Positions 54,678-64,000 of a stretch of DNA of 64,000 nt are shown piece after piece (position 1 is the first letter of the stretch; each line of letters begins with the position of its first letter). Both the position numbers and the translations under genes were made by a program. Location: assembly GCA_030348385.1 (NCBI GenBank), contig JAUCFP010000006.1, forward strand, positions 1,550,001-1,614,000, written 5' to 3'. The notes beneath the pieces are model-generated. The model did no database searches and was not told the DNA's origin. It worked only from the letters and a program-made list of their open reading frames with translations. Source of the DNA: Cytobacillus sp. NJ13 (lineage in GTDB: Bacteria; Bacillota; Bacilli; Bacillales; Cytobacillaceae).

Positions 54678-54816
54678 TATACTTCCCTTTTCGCAAATCC
54701 CCTTGTTAGGCTTCTTCTCTTGCCTTTTGCAATACCGGATTAGGTTTCTTTGTCATCAGAACCACCTATTTTCATCTTTTTCAGCATCGATTACTCTGAA
54801 TGAAGCCAAGAGCAAT

Positions 54817-54963
54817 TCATACTTTTAATTCGTCATATTTTAATTCATCGATGGGAATACCATGCTGCGGCTCTCTAACTCCTAATTCAATTAACTGACC
54901 AAGGACAAATTTCTTCTTTTCGCTTTGAAATATCTTTTGATTAATAGGTCCAGCTATTCCCAT
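54817..54963 (-). CDS. Small hypothetical protein, 48 residues
   Basis: MGIAGPINQKIFQSEKKKFV, then LGQLIELGVREPQHGIPIDE and LKYDELKV. It starts at ATG 54963 after AGGTGGATGAT. Loosely resembles FbpA-like small proteins (LIxxLGhxx...LxxxEL), which I cannot confirm. Overlaps no other gene; sits just before the integrase fragment. Confidence 0.5.
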   Translation of the reverse strand: MGIAGPINQKIFQSEKKKFVLGQLIELGVREPQHGIPIDELKYDELKV

Positions 54964-54986
54964 ATCATCCACCTACAATGCTCTAG

Positions 54987-55160
54987 ATTTTTGAAGCTTA
55001 TTTAAAATTAGAAGCAGGGGCAGACATGAAATACATCCAGGAGAGATTGGGACATGGAAGCATTCAAATAACCGCAGATGTTTATTCGCATATTAGTAAA
55101 AAGATTGAAACTGAAAAAATGAGTAAATTCGAGGAATACATGAAAAATGTCCTTGAATAA
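54987..55160 (+). pseudogene. Tyrosine integrase C-terminal fragment
   Basis: In frame: GADMKYIQERLGHGSIQITA then DVYSHISKKIE and a stop at 55160. This holds the LGH and catalytic Tyr of a phage-type integrase. The catalytic Arg/His region upstream is gone, a TAG closes the frame at 54984. It points toward glnA, as an integrase next to attR would. Confidence 0.85.
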
Positions 55161-55283
55161 TTTTTTTGCTTTAAAATCGGGCATTTTCCGGGCAAAGCAA
55201 AAATATATAAACTTTATTAAATTTCTGCCCGTATATAAAAACCCCTCAACACCAGTGGTGTAAAGGGGTTTACTTTTTAGTAC
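55151..55283. repeat. glnA-side copy of the attachment-flank repeat
   Basis: Partner of 54195-54325. It runs from the last integrase codons through the current glnA terminator into the last codons of intact glnA. Confidence 0.8.
55237..55271 (-). terminator. Current glnA terminator (element-supplied)
   Basis: AAACCCCTTTACACC-ACT-GGTGTTGAGGGGTTTTT on the minus strand, 6 bp past the glnA stop. Because the same hairpin recurs at 54280, it seems to come from the inserted element. Confidence 0.85.
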
Positions 55284-56611
55284 ATGCTCAGGTACTGCTC
55301 ACGCTCCCATGGATGCACTTGCGTACGGAACATATCCCACTCAATTTCTTTTGCTTCAATGAAGTGTTCAAAGATATGTTCGCCAAGAGCGGATACGATG
55401 ACTTCATCCTTCTTAAGCTCATCAAGTGCAGCTGCCAATGTAGCCGGAAGATCCTTGATGCCTTCTTCTTCACGTTCCTGCTTGTTCATTACATAGATGT
55501 TGCGGTCTACTGGTGCCGGAGGAGTCAATTTGTTCTTGATTCCGTCAAGACCAGCTTTTAGAAGTACAGCCATTGCAAGGTATGGGTTTGCAGCAGGGTC
55601 TACACTTCTTACTTCAACACGTGTACTTACACCGCGGGAAGCAGGGATACGAATTAACGGTGAACGGTTTTGCGCTGACCAAGCAACATAACAAGGTGCT
55701 TCATAACCAGGCACCAAACGCTTATAAGAGTTAACGATTGGGTTTGTTACTGCAGTAAATGCTGTCGCATGATTGATGATTCCTGCGATAAAGTGACGGG
55801 CATCCTCACTTAATTGAAGATCGCCTGTTTCGTTGAAGAATGCATTTTTGCCATCCTTGAATAATGAAACGTTACAGTGCATGCCTGATCCGTTAACACC
55901 GAACAGCGGTTTTGGCATGAATGTCGCATGCAGGCCGTGCTTGCGGGCAATTGTTTTAACAACCAGCTTGAACGTCTGGATTTGGTCGCAAGCTGTTAAT
56001 GCATCCGCATATTTGAAATCGATTTCGTGCTGTCCAGGTGCAACCTCATGGTGGGATGCTTCAATTTCAAAGCCCATTTCTTCAAGCTCAAGCACGATAT
56101 CACGGCGGCAGTTTTCTCCAAGGTCAGTTGGCGCAAGGTCGAAGTATCCGCCATTATCGTTCAGTTCAAGAGTCGGCTCTCCAGCCTGGTCTAGCTTGAA
56201 TAGGAAGAATTCCGGCTCAGGCCCTAAGTTGAAATCAGAGTATCCTAACTCTTCCATCTCCGCTAAAATACGTTTTAAGTTGCTGCGCGGATCGCCAAGG
56301 AATGGAGTTCCGTCCGGATTGTAAATATCACAGATCAAACGTGCAACCTTTCCTTTCTCTGCTGTCCAAGGGAATACCACCCATGTATCAAGGTCTGGAT
56401 ATAGATTCATGTCTGACTCTTCAATACGCACGAAACCTTCGATTGAAGACCCGTCAAACATCATTTTGTTATCAAGAGCTTTTTCAAGCTGGCTGATCGG
56501 AATTTCCACGTTCTTGATAGTTCCAAGAATATCCGTAAACTGCAAACGTACGAATTTTACATTTTCCTCTTCTGCAATACGCTTAATATCTTCTTTAGTA
56601 AACTTTGCCAC
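55277..56611 (-). CDS. glnA: Glutamine synthetase, type I-alpha
   Basis: 444 residues: [34 protein letters not shown], catalytic [23 protein letters not shown] and the C-terminus [12 protein letters not shown]. It makes glutamine from glutamate and ammonia and, when feedback-inhibited, signals to GlnR and TnrA. No E. coli-type adenylylation insert is seen. The start is GTG at 56611 after GGGAGGAACTACCA. It is downstream of glnR with 100 bp between. Confidence 0.98.
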   Translation of the reverse strand: MAKFTKEDIKRIAEEENVKFVRLQFTDILGTIKNVEIPISQLEKALDNKMMFDGSSIEGFVRIEESDMNLYPDLDTWVVFPWTAEKGKVARLICDIYNPDGTPFLGDPRSNLKRILAEMEELGYSDFNLGPEPEFFLFKLDQAGEPTLELNDNGGYFDLAPTDLGENCRRDIVLELEEMGFEIEASHHEVAPGQHEIDFKYADALTACDQIQTFKLVVKTIARKHGLHATFMPKPLFGVNGSGMHCNVSLFKDGKNAFFNETGDLQLSEDARHFIAGIINHATAFTAVTNPIVNSYKRLVPGYEAPCYVAWSAQNRSPLIRIPASRGVSTRVEVRSVDPAANPYLAMAVLLKAGLDGIKNKLTPPAPVDRNIYVMNKQEREEEGIKDLPATLAAALDELKKDEVIVSALGEHIFEHFIEAKEIEWDMFRTQVHPWEREQYLSMY

Positions 56612-56713
56612 TGGTAGTTCCTCCCTTAAATTTACATGAGTGATTTATTTTTTGCTCTGTTAATGTGCGCTCAGAAACCCAAGACAATATCAACGAGCTT
56701 AAAAACGGCTTTT

Positions 56714-57121
56714 TTAATGGAAAAAGCGGTGCATGTTGCCCTGACGCAATGATGAACGATTAAATCGGCCCGCCTGCACAATTTCCTTGCGAAGGAGTTT
56801 CCGTATATCTTCATCTGATAGATCACGTCTCGCTTTTTCTGCTTGCTTATTCATGTTTTCAGTTATCGCTTGCTGTTCTTTTACGAAAAATAGCTGCTTG
56901 ATCCCAGCCATGTTCACGCCTTGATCAATCAAATCTTTAATTTCCAGAAGGACATCGATGTCGTTTAAGGAAAAAAGCCTTCTATTTCCGTCTGTTCTAG
57001 CTGGAGAAATTAATTGGTGCTCTTCATAGTAGCGAATCTGCCTGGCGGTCAGATCAGTCAGCTGCATGACAGTACCAATTGGAAAAAGCGGCATGGAACG
57101 TCGAATTTCGCTTCCAGTCAA
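56714..57121 (-). CDS. glnR: Nitrogen regulator GlnR (MerR family)
   Basis: 135 residues: [40 protein letters not shown] and the C-terminal tail [21 protein letters not shown], ending QGNMHRFFH. It represses glnRA and other genes when glutamine is plentiful. The start codon is TTG 57121 with GGAGG eight bases upstream. A GlnR box and near-consensus promoter lie upstream. Confidence 0.96.
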   Translation of the reverse strand: MTGSEIRRSMPLFPIGTVMQLTDLTARQIRYYEEHQLISPARTDGNRRLFSLNDIDVLLEIKDLIDQGVNMAGIKQLFFVKEQQAITENMNKQAEKARRDLSDEDIRKLLRKEIVQAGRFNRSSLRQGNMHRFFH

Positions 57122-57156
57122 CTAATTCTCCTCCTTTTCTATTACTTCTTGAGTTT

Positions 57157-57185
57157 ATTATATGTAATGTCAGATAATCTGTCAA
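57157..57185 (-). promoter_or_regulatory. glnR-glnA promoter
   Basis: Minus strand -35 TTGACA (57185-57180), 17-bp spacer, -10 TATAAT (57162-57157). The spacer holds TGACAGATTATCTGACA, an imperfect dyad. Confidence 0.88.
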
Positions 57186-57190
57186 CAATA

Positions 57191-57207
57191 TGTTAGCTTT
57201 TATAACA
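57191..57207. promoter_or_regulatory. GlnR/TnrA box
   Basis: TGTTAGCTTTTATAACA matches TGTNAN7TNACA exactly and lies just upstream of the glnRA -35, like glnRAo1 of B. subtilis. Confidence 0.85.
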
Positions 57208-57308
57208 TGAATTTTTCAAAAAATTTTTTCCTTTCATATTTTCATATAATTCTCAGTAAAGAACAGAAAAGGACAACTAACTATGTAGCTGTCCTTCTTA
57301 ATATTTAC

Positions 57309-58580
57309 CTAATTTATTTGGACTAAACATTTTTCCAGCAATTGGTTCAGAGCGATGCATACAGCCATTTTCACATGTGAATAAGTCAGTCCGCCCTGAA
57401 CATAGGCAACATAAGGCGGCCTGATGGGGCCATCAGCCGTCAGTTCAATGCTTGCACCCTGAATAAAGGTACCCGCTGCCATGATAACATCGTCTTCATA
57501 TCCAGGCATATAAGCTGGATAGGCGGTTACATGGGAATTAACTGGAGATGCAAATTGAATCGCCTGGCAAAACGCCACCATTTTTTCTTTATCATCAAAT
57601 TGAACAGATTGGATCAAATCGGTTCTATTACTGTCCCACTTTGGGTTGGAGTTCATTCCAAGCCGCTCAAGCAATGCTGCAGTAAAAACAGCCCCTTTCA
57701 GCGCCTGGCCAACAACATGGGGAGCAAGGAAAAAGCCCTGATACATTTCCTGAAGGCTGTAAAGGGACGCACCCGCTTCTGCCCCAATTCCCGGTGAAGT
57801 CATTCGGTAGGAGCAGGCTTCCACCCACTCCTTCTTACCGACAATATAACCGCCCGTCTTGGCAATCCCCCCGCCGGGATTCTTAATAAGCGACCCGGCC
57901 ATCAAGTCTGCCCCAACATGGCAAGGTTCGCGGTCTTCAACAAATTCTCCATAGCAATTATCAACAAAAACAATTGCATCCGGCTTAATTTCTTTTACAA
58001 ACTGAATCATTTCTTCTATTTGTTCGATTGTGAATGATGGTCTTGTTGCGTATCCCTTAGAACGCTGTATGCCAATCATTTTCGTATTCGGTTTTATTGA
58101 TTTTTCAACTGCAGGATAATCAATGCTTCCGTCTTCATTCAGCGGGATGCTCTTGTATCCAATTCCGAACTCTTTCAGCGAGCCGTTTCCAGTTCCCCGG
58201 ATTCCAACGATTTCTTCCAGTGTGTCATATGGCTTGCCTGTGATGTACAGCAATTCATCACCCGGCCGCAATACGCCAAAAAGTGCAATGGAAATAGCAT
58301 GCGTGCCTGATATAATCTGCGGACGCACCAATCCGGCTTCCCCGCCGAAAACTTCTGCATATATTTCCTCCAATGTATCCCTGCCGATATCATCGTATCC
58401 ATAGCCGGTTGAAGGAATGAAATGCGAATCGCTGACTTTGAAATTTTGAAAGCTCTTTAATACACGGAATTGATTCTCATCAATCCGCTCATCAATGCTC
58501 TTTAATACTTCTGAAATTTGCTGCTCCACTTCTTTTACTATCGGCTGGAGCTTTTCCCCTTGTGATAACTGTTGAAACAT
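57309..58580 (-). CDS. ynbB: PLP-dependent Met gamma-lyase-like protein YnbB
   Basis: 423 residues of the aluminium-resistance / Met_gamma_lyase-like family. SGTHAISIALFGVLRPGDEL, the Asp-containing VFVDNCYGEF and the Lys region NPGGGIAKTGGYIVGKKE are visible. It should bind pyridoxal phosphate; substrate not settled. It follows hflX by 13 bp and precedes glnR as in B. subtilis. Confidence 0.9.
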   Translation of the reverse strand: MFQQLSQGEKLQPIVKEVEQQISEVLKSIDERIDENQFRVLKSFQNFKVSDSHFIPSTGYGYDDIGRDTLEEIYAEVFGGEAGLVRPQIISGTHAISIALFGVLRPGDELLYITGKPYDTLEEIVGIRGTGNGSLKEFGIGYKSIPLNEDGSIDYPAVEKSIKPNTKMIGIQRSKGYATRPSFTIEQIEEMIQFVKEIKPDAIVFVDNCYGEFVEDREPCHVGADLMAGSLIKNPGGGIAKTGGYIVGKKEWVEACSYRMTSPGIGAEAGASLYSLQEMYQGFFLAPHVVGQALKGAVFTAALLERLGMNSNPKWDSNRTDLIQSVQFDDKEKMVAFCQAIQFASPVNSHVTAYPAYMPGYEDDVIMAAGTFIQGASIELTADGPIRPPYVAYVQGGLTYSHVKMAVCIALNQLLEKCLVQIN

Positions 58581-58593
58581 GATGTTCTCCTAA

Positions 58594-59850
58594 CTATACG
58601 GTATATTTCATTAAAGGCCCTGAGATCTGATGGTCTTCGAGGTAATAGCCCTTGCAAACATAGAGTTCCTTGTCTTCATTGAAAGTCAATTCCCTCAGGA
58701 TGGTTTCGTTCTTGAGCTGTGACAGCAGTTTTCCTTCTGTCGAAGGCACCTCCACATGGTAATGCTTCATCATTCCCAGGATCATCTGCTCGATTTTCCG
58801 TTTGAGCTCATTGCGGTCATCTTCTTCAAAGGCACTGATCTGAATCGTTTCTGTTCTGGCGGTCGGGACAAAATCAGGATGCCTTAAATCTCTCTTATTA
58901 TATACCGTCAGCTGCGGAATTTTATCATTTTCCAAATCTTCTATCAGTTTATTGACTGTCTGCTCATGCTGGTAATAATCCGGATTGGACATATCGACCA
59001 CATGAAGAAGAAGATCTGCTTCCTTTACTTCTTCCAGAGTGGAACGGAAGGCTGCAATGAGCGTAGTCGGCAAATCCTGAATAAATCCGACTGTATCTGT
59101 CACAAGTGTGATAAATCCACTTGGCAAAATCAGCTTGCGGGTCATCGGGTCAAGTGTGGCAAACAGCTGGTTTTCTTCATAGGAATCCGCTTCGGACAAT
59201 CTGTTAAAAATCGTGGATTTCCCTGCATTTGTATAGCCGACAAGCGCTATTTGGAATGCTTTGTTTTTCTTCCTTCGTTCACGGTATCTGTCACGATGCT
59301 GCACAATGACAGAAAGCTGGGTCTTAATATCATCAATGCGGCGGCGGATATGGCGGCGGTCTGATTCAAGCTTGGTCTCACCCGGCCCCCTCGTGCCGAT
59401 TCCTCCGCCCAGTCTTGAAAGCTGGACACCCTGGCCTGACAGGCGCGGCAGCAGATACTGCAGCTGTGCCAATTCGACCTGCAGCTTCCCTTCTTTAGAA
59501 CGCGCCCTCTGCGCAAAGATATCTAAAATCAGCTGTGTGCGGTCAATGATCCTGGCATCCAAATCTGCTGATAAGTTGCGAACCTGGCTTGGTGAGAGCT
59601 CATCGTTAAAAATGATAATATCTGCTTCCATTTCTTCCTGAAGTGCAGCCAGTTCCTCCACTTTCCCTTTTCCTATATATGTAGACGGATGAACCCGTTC
59701 CCTTTTTTGAGTAATCGAAGCTAAAACTTTTCCGTTTGCCGTTTCAGTCAGCGATTCCAATTCTTCCATTGAATATTCAAACCGCTGGTCATCTTCATCA
59801 GTATGGCAGCCGACAAGAATGACTTTTTCATAATCTGGCTTATGTTCCAA
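58594..59850 (-). CDS. hflX: GTPase HflX
   Basis: About 418 residues. N-terminal HflX domain ([52 protein letters not shown]), G1 [10 protein letters not shown]3 DTVGFI, G4 NKRD. HflX binds ribosomes and can split stalled ones. The frame begins at ATG 59868 without a ribosome site; TTG 59850 after AGAGGGATGCTGG gives [14 protein letters not shown] and is preferred. Also called ynbA. Confidence 0.94.
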   Translation of the reverse strand: MEHKPDYEKVILVGCHTDEDDQRFEYSMEELESLTETANGKVLASITQKRERVHPSTYIGKGKVEELAALQEEMEADIIIFNDELSPSQVRNLSADLDARIIDRTQLILDIFAQRARSKEGKLQVELAQLQYLLPRLSGQGVQLSRLGGGIGTRGPGETKLESDRRHIRRRIDDIKTQLSVIVQHRDRYRERRKKNKAFQIALVGYTNAGKSTIFNRLSEADSYEENQLFATLDPMTRKLILPSGFITLVTDTVGFIQDLPTTLIAAFRSTLEEVKEADLLLHVVDMSNPDYYQHEQTVNKLIEDLENDKIPQLTVYNKRDLRHPDFVPTARTETIQISAFEEDDRNELKRKIEQMILGMMKHYHVEVPSTEGKLLSQLKNETILRELTFNEDKELYVCKGYYLEDHQISGPLMKYTV

Positions 59851-60087
59851 CCAGCATCCCTCTTTCATTTGCTTATTTTAATTGATAACATCATAACAAA
59901 AAACATGCTTAAATACTAATTTTTACCGCTATATATAGGCATTTCCACCGTCCATTTAAAAAGTGTTAAAAAAGTATTGTATTTCTTTTTTTCCGTGTTA
60001 AAATCATATTGTTTGGAAAGAATTTACGTTTTTAATTGACTGTAATAACATAGATTTAGAGAGTTGCATCATGAGGAGAAATGGCAT

Positions 60088-60705
60088 ATGACATGGGAAG
60101 TTTTAAGTATGATTGGCACTGTTGCCTTCGCTGTCAGCGGCGCAATTGTGGCCATGGAAGAAGAATATGATATTTTAGGTGTTTATATTCTGGGTATTGT
60201 TACCGCTTTTGGCGGCGGGGCCATCCGAAACCTGCTGATAGGTGTTCCTGTTTCTGCCCTTTGGGAACAGGGTTTATTTTTTCAGATTGCCCTTTTATCC
60301 ATCACAGCAGTAATGCTGTTCCCGAACAACCTGCTCAAACACTGGCAAAAATGGGGCAATTTCACAGACGCAATCGGATTATCCGCGTTTGCCATCCAAG
60401 GAGCACTGTACGCAACGGAAATGAACCATCCATTAAGCGCTGTGATTGTGGCTGCAGTACTGACAGGAAGCGGCGGCGGCATAATCCGTGACCTGCTTGC
60501 AAGGAGAAAACCGCTTGTATTGCGGTCTGAAATCTATGCGGTCTGGGCTATCCTTTGCGGTTTTGGAGTCGGACTTGGAATCGCCGAAGCACCGTTTGAA
60601 CTTTACACTTTGTTTATCTTCATTACCGCTTTGCGGGTTTTATCTTACACATATAATTGGAAGCTTCCGGTTAAGAGGCTGGGAACAAGTAAAAGCATCG
60701 GATAG
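60088..60705 (+). CDS. TRIC-family cation channel (UPF0126)
   Basis: About 205 residues with seven TM segments in two UPF0126 repeats: GTVAFAVSGAIVAMEE...AFGGGAIRNLLIG and LSAFAIQGALYATE...GSGGGIIRDLLAR. Both GGG...R(N/D)LL motifs are present. ATG 60088 has GAGGAG nine bases upstream. K+-permeable trimeric channels of this family occur in bacteria; physiological role here is unknown. Confidence 0.9.
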   Translation: MTWEVLSMIGTVAFAVSGAIVAMEEEYDILGVYILGIVTAFGGGAIRNLLIGVPVSALWEQGLFFQIALLSITAVMLFPNNLLKHWQKWGNFTDAIGLSAFAIQGALYATEMNHPLSAVIVAAVLTGSGGGIIRDLLARRKPLVLRSEIYAVWAILCGFGVGLGIAEAPFELYTLFIFITALRVLSYTYNWKLPVKRLGTSKSIG

Positions 60706-60718
60706 CCGATGCTCTTTT
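60692..60718 (+). terminator. Bidirectional terminator after the TRIC gene
   Basis: AAAAGCATCGG-ATAG-CCGATGCTCTTTT, overlapping the TRIC stop codon; just before the convergent dctM stop. Confidence 0.8.
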
Positions 60719-60723
60719 AATAT

Positions 60724-62004
60724 TTATAGGGTTGTTAAAAACATTGATATCGCAGGGAAATAAGTAATAATAAATAAATCAAAAACCATTACGGCAATAA
60801 AAGGAATCACAGCCTTGATTAATTTATCGTAGGAAACATCAGCTATTCCCTTCACTATAAACAAATCCAATCCAACTGGAGGAGTAATTAAACCGATTGA
60901 TAAGTTAACAACCATGATTAATCCGAAGAAGACCGGGTCAATGCCTGCTCCGAGAGCAATCGGGAGAAGCAATGGCGTTAGGATCGTAATCGCTGCTGAT
61001 GCGTTCAGGAAGCACCCTGCAATAAAGAAGATAATATTGAAGATAAATAGTATCAGATATTTATTTTCTGTTGCGTTCATTACAAGCTGTGCAAGCTGCT
61101 GCGGAATTTGTTCAGCCGTTAGTAACCATCCGAATAAATTTGCACCGGCTATAATAAAGACAACCATCGCAGACATTTTTCCAGCGTTTATAAACGCTTC
61201 GGGTATATCCTTCCAATCCATATCTTTATAAACAAACTTATTAATGATAAAAGCATATGCAGCTGCTACTGCTCCGGCTTCTGTAGGAGTAAAGATCCCT
61301 CCCCTGATGCCGAAAATAATGATTAATGGCAAGAGCAAAGCCAATATCCCTTCATAAAAAGTTTTGCGGAATGTTGTGAATTCGAATGTCTTTTTTTCTT
61401 CAGAATAATTGTTTTTCCTGGTTAACCAGTAGTTTAACATCATTAAAGACAAGCCTATTAATATCCCGGGTATGATGCCTGCTGTGAACAGGTCTCCTAT
61501 GGATACTCCTGCAGTTACGCCATATACAATCATGGGAATGGATGGAGGTATAACCACAGCTATTGTGCCCGCACTTGCAACAGTGGCAGCTGCAAACCCT
61601 TTATCATATCCCTTTGACTCCATCATCGGTATCATCATTTTACCTACAGCAGCTGTATCTGCAGCACCTGAACCGGATATCCCGGCAAAAAACATACTTG
61701 TTAAGGTTGAAACCTGGGCAAGTCCTGCCCTTACCCAGCCCACTGCGGCAAAAGCAAATGCCGCTATTCTTTTACCCATACTCCCTGACATCATAAATTC
61801 CCCTGTAAGCATGAAGAATGGAATCGCCAGCAGCGGAAAGGAATCAACTGATGTAATCAAACGCTGTGGAACCACTTCAAGAGGAATATAATAAATGCTT
61901 GAAATAAATCCGGAAATGGAAGCTATAATTAAAGATATTGCAATTGGCACACCCAGAATCATTAATAAAAACAATACAGCCAATACTATTATTGCTACCG
62001 TCAT
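60724..62004 (-). CDS. dctM: TRAP transporter large permease (DctM)
   Basis: About 426 residues with some twelve TM segments. FAGISGSGAADTAAVGKMMIP and PPSIPMIVYGVTAGVSIGDL are typical of DctM. It imports C4-dicarboxylates or other organic acids with Na+ gradient energy, together with DctQ and DctP. ATG 62004 after GGGAGGGAATTTG is preferred to the TTG one codon earlier. Last gene of a three-gene operon. Confidence 0.92.
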   Translation of the reverse strand: MTVAIIVLAVLFLLMILGVPIAISLIIASISGFISSIYYIPLEVVPQRLITSVDSFPLLAIPFFMLTGEFMMSGSMGKRIAAFAFAAVGWVRAGLAQVSTLTSMFFAGISGSGAADTAAVGKMMIPMMESKGYDKGFAAATVASAGTIAVVIPPSIPMIVYGVTAGVSIGDLFTAGIIPGILIGLSLMMLNYWLTRKNNYSEEKKTFEFTTFRKTFYEGILALLLPLIIIFGIRGGIFTPTEAGAVAAAYAFIINKFVYKDMDWKDIPEAFINAGKMSAMVVFIIAGANLFGWLLTAEQIPQQLAQLVMNATENKYLILFIFNIIFFIAGCFLNASAAITILTPLLLPIALGAGIDPVFFGLIMVVNLSIGLITPPVGLDLFIVKGIADVSYDKLIKAVIPFIAVMVFDLFIITYFPAISMFLTTL

Positions 62005-62023
62005 CAAATTCCCTCCCTTTCAA

Positions 62024-62596
62024 CTAACCCATATTTGTATTTTGGGATTCTACTTGAACGACCACTCTTTCATCCCTTTTTGCAGTGCGCAGCTCCAAAA
62101 TATTAACCGATGAGTGAACAAAACAGACAATTGAACTGACTAGGACTGCTCCGTAAATAAAAGTCATATTCAGGCCAAGCGAAGGAGAAATTTGCTGAAT
62201 AGAGAACTTCAATATTCTTGATCCATAAATAATGAGAAACAGAAAAAGTGCACTGTTAATACATTCAACCAGCAGCATGACTCTACTTTTCCATTTTTCA
62301 GATAAATAATGATGGAGAATTTCTACTTGGGCATGCCCTTTGCTTTTATATACGATTCCGATCCCTAAGAAAACGATCCATACAAACATGTACCTGATAA
62401 GTTCTTCAATCCAGGTTAAGTTGAAAATACTGAAGTCTGCAAAAGGGAGTATACTTTTTGCAATCGCACTTTGCAGGACGTATCTTGAAAATACCTGATA
62501 CACTGTGGAGATAAAGGCAATGACAAAAAACAAGATAACAATATTTCTGGATAACTTATCCGCTTTGTCACTCAATTTCCCGAAAAAATCACTCAT
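62024..62596 (-). CDS. dctQ: TRAP transporter small permease (DctQ)
   Basis: 190 residues with four TM segments; the DctQ motif WIEELIRYMFVWIVFLG and GHAQVEIL is present. It pairs with DctM. 16-20 bp gaps to both neighbours indicate an operon. Confidence 0.9.
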   Translation of the reverse strand: MSDFFGKLSDKADKLSRNIVILFFVIAFISTVYQVFSRYVLQSAIAKSILPFADFSIFNLTWIEELIRYMFVWIVFLGIGIVYKSKGHAQVEILHHYLSEKWKSRVMLLVECINSALFLFLIIYGSRILKFSIQQISPSLGLNMTFIYGAVLVSSIVCFVHSSVNILELRTAKRDERVVVQVESQNTNMG

Positions 62597-62615
62597 TTCT
62601 CTACACCCCCGCCAT

Positions 62616-63611
62616 TTATTTTAAGCTTTCTATCTTATCAAACAGCTCTTTTCCTATAGAATCTTCAAATTCGTCATATACTGGCTTGACTGCTTTTCTA
62701 AATGATTCCAAATCCGGATTTTCTTCAATTTGAACTTCCGATTTTCTCAGCTCATCCAGCAACTTTTCCTCATCTTCCAGTGCTATTGCCCGTTCATAAT
62801 CAACCGCTTCCTTAGAAGCTTCAGATACTGCATTTTGAAGTTCTGCCGGCAAAGTATCAAATGTTGTTTTGCTCATCAGAAAAACTGCAGCATCATAATT
62901 ATGGGCAGTTAGAGTCAAATAGCTCTGCACCTCATGAAATTTATTTAAATAGATTTGAGCAAGCGGATTTTCCTGGCCATCCACCACTTTTTGCTCCAGA
63001 GCAGTATAGAGCTCACCAAAAGGAACAGGAACAGGGGTTGAGCCAAGAGCTTTGATGAATGAGATGTATGGAGGTGACTCCTGGACCCTCAGTTTTAATT
63101 TCGCTGCATCGGCACTTGTCTTAATGGGTTTTTTATTATTTGTCATATGCCTCCAGCCATTCTCCATATAGCCGAGGTTGATAAGGCCCCTGTTCTCTAA
63201 ATCAGAAGCTATCTCTTTGCCTATCTCCCCATCCAGGACCCGAAAAGCATGCTCCCGGCTTTCAAATAAATATGGAAGGTTAAGCAAATTAAATTTAGGG
63301 GCGAAATTGGTTACTGGTGCTACTGACCCAATATGAAAATGGATGGAGCCAATTTGCGCTCCTTCTATTTGGTCTCTTCCATTTCCTAATTGGCTGCTTG
63401 GAAATATATCAATTCTTATCCGCCCGTTAGATTTTTCTTCCACCAGCTCTTTAAACTTCAATGCCCCTTTGTGGTAGGGATGAGTTTCCGTTTGAAGATG
63501 GCCCAGTCTCAAAACATATTCTGCATCCGGCTCTTTGCCATTAACATTGCTGGAGCAGCCGCTCACAAATATTAACAATAGGATTGATAAGATAGACAGA
63601 AATACTCTCAT
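62616..63611 (-). CDS. dctP: TRAP substrate-binding lipoprotein (DctP)
   Basis: About 331 residues. Lipobox LIFVSGCSS after a short signal peptide, then LRLGHLQTETHPYHKGALKF and the conserved Arg/Asn region KLRVQESPPY..GSTPVPVPFGELYTALEQKVVDG. It captures the organic-acid ligand outside the membrane. ATG 63611 follows GGGAGGCGAATTAT. First gene of the operon. The ligand is not shown. Confidence 0.92.
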   Translation of the reverse strand: MRVFLSILSILLLIFVSGCSSNVNGKEPDAEYVLRLGHLQTETHPYHKGALKFKELVEEKSNGRIRIDIFPSSQLGNGRDQIEGAQIGSIHFHIGSVAPVTNFAPKFNLLNLPYLFESREHAFRVLDGEIGKEIASDLENRGLINLGYMENGWRHMTNNKKPIKTSADAAKLKLRVQESPPYISFIKALGSTPVPVPFGELYTALEQKVVDGQENPLAQIYLNKFHEVQSYLTLTAHNYDAAVFLMSKTTFDTLPAELQNAVSEASKEAVDYERAIALEDEEKLLDELRKSEVQIEENPDLESFRKAVKPVYDEFEDSIGKELFDKIESLK

Positions 63612-64000
63612 ATAATTCGCCTCCCGCACTATATTGTAAGCCCTTACAAATACATGATTGAAAAACTGCAAGGATTCATCAGATTTACCGCCGCCAAGTC
63701 GTCTACATAAATAAGTTGTTAATATTGTTATTTGATTAGAATAATATGATTTCCCCCTTAAAATTCCTCCTTTTTATTCACTACCCTGCTGATCTATTAA
63801 AATCTTTTTTATGGAATGACTTTTCTTAAAGAAGATTACTTGAGTTATGGTACAGTCACCCAACCACTATCCATATTCTATTTATAATTTTCTAAAAAAT
63901 CAATACTTTCTAAATTTTTTTATTTAATTTTTATATTTTTCTTGATAACCCTTTTTAAAAATGCTTAAATAAAATTAAATTGGTTGGGTCTCCTAACCAC
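63612..64000. other. Upstream region of the TRAP operon
   Basis: About 390 bp, AT-rich, no gene. It carries a palindromic operator candidate at 63981-63999 and CCCAACCACTATCC near 63857 as a half-site. Confidence 0.4.
63981..63999. promoter_or_regulatory. Palindromic operator candidate
   Basis: TGGTTGGG-TCT-CCTAACCA is a 19-bp inverted repeat with one mismatch; a half-site CCCAACCA recurs about 120 bp closer to dctP. It could bind a GntR-type regulator of the TRAP operon; the regulator is not in the window. Confidence 0.4.

Larger units (their letters stand above)
51471..55283. mobile_element. Decayed element(s) integrated at the glnA 3' end
   Basis: About 3.8 kb bounded by the duplicated glnA tail (left) and intact glnA (right). 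Inside are a repressor tail, a repeat protein gene, two small genes, an integrase C-terminal fragment and an extra copy of the integrase-flank/glnA-terminator segment at 54195-54325. Two successive insertions at the same site are inferred. No complete recombinase remains. Confidence 0.7.

Overview
The window is a chromosome segment of a Bacillaceae bacterium (Bacillus-type Firmicute). The basis is gene order: hflX-ynbB-glnR-glnA, lexA divergent from yneA-yneB-ynzC, then tkt, sirA, yneF, ynzD (Spo0E-like), ccdA, yneI, ccdC and yneK follow the Bacillus subtilis ynbA-yneK order, with GGAGG-type ribosome binding sites, TTGACA/TATAAT promoters, LexA boxes and a GlnR box. Spo0E-like and SirA proteins imply a spore former. 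Species was not determined.

Layout. 1-4.4 kb: a minus-strand operon for an ABC sugar or glycerol-3-phosphate-type importer (binding protein, two permeases, no ATPase), an MBL-fold hydrolase, and the first codons of a HAD phosphatase. Two leaders with matching alternative terminator/antiterminator folds precede the operon and the HAD gene. 4.5-11.1 kb: YehS/DUF1456 gene, IS3-type remnants, MscS channel, LCP protein and a complete IS150-like element. 11.1-35.3 kb: an AT-rich island inserted in the 3' part of a selenocysteine tRNA gene. An intact tRNA-Sec lies at 35.3 kb, a 93-bp perfect copy at 11.1 kb, and a decayed copy beside the apparent original terminator at 5.2 kb.

The island reads almost entirely on the minus strand away from the tRNA: tyrosine integrase, repeat-array nuclease candidate, repressor with two operators, a two-gene primase-like replication module and a Bro/KilAC antirepressor. 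Cargo follows: OLD-like ATPase/TOPRIM nuclease, EVE-HNH protein, DUF6236 protein, HNH protein with about 11 HTH repeats, resolvase, and a three-gene ABC-3C-like system with a DUF4297/Cap4-like effector. No capsid, packaging or conjugation genes were seen, so it looks like a phage-satellite-like or replicative integrative element carrying putative defence genes.

35.3-51.4 kb: housekeeping backbone, with two MBL/ABC-exporter transcription units between ynzD and yneF. 51.4-55.3 kb: a second, decayed integration locus at the 3' end of glnA. It has a duplicated in-frame glnA tail, the apparent original glnA terminator on the far side, a repressor fragment, an integrase tail, and a 593-residue protein with eleven 29-residue helical repeats. 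55.3-64 kb: glnA-glnR, ynbB, hflX, a TRIC-family channel and a TRAP transporter operon (dctM-dctQ-dctP).
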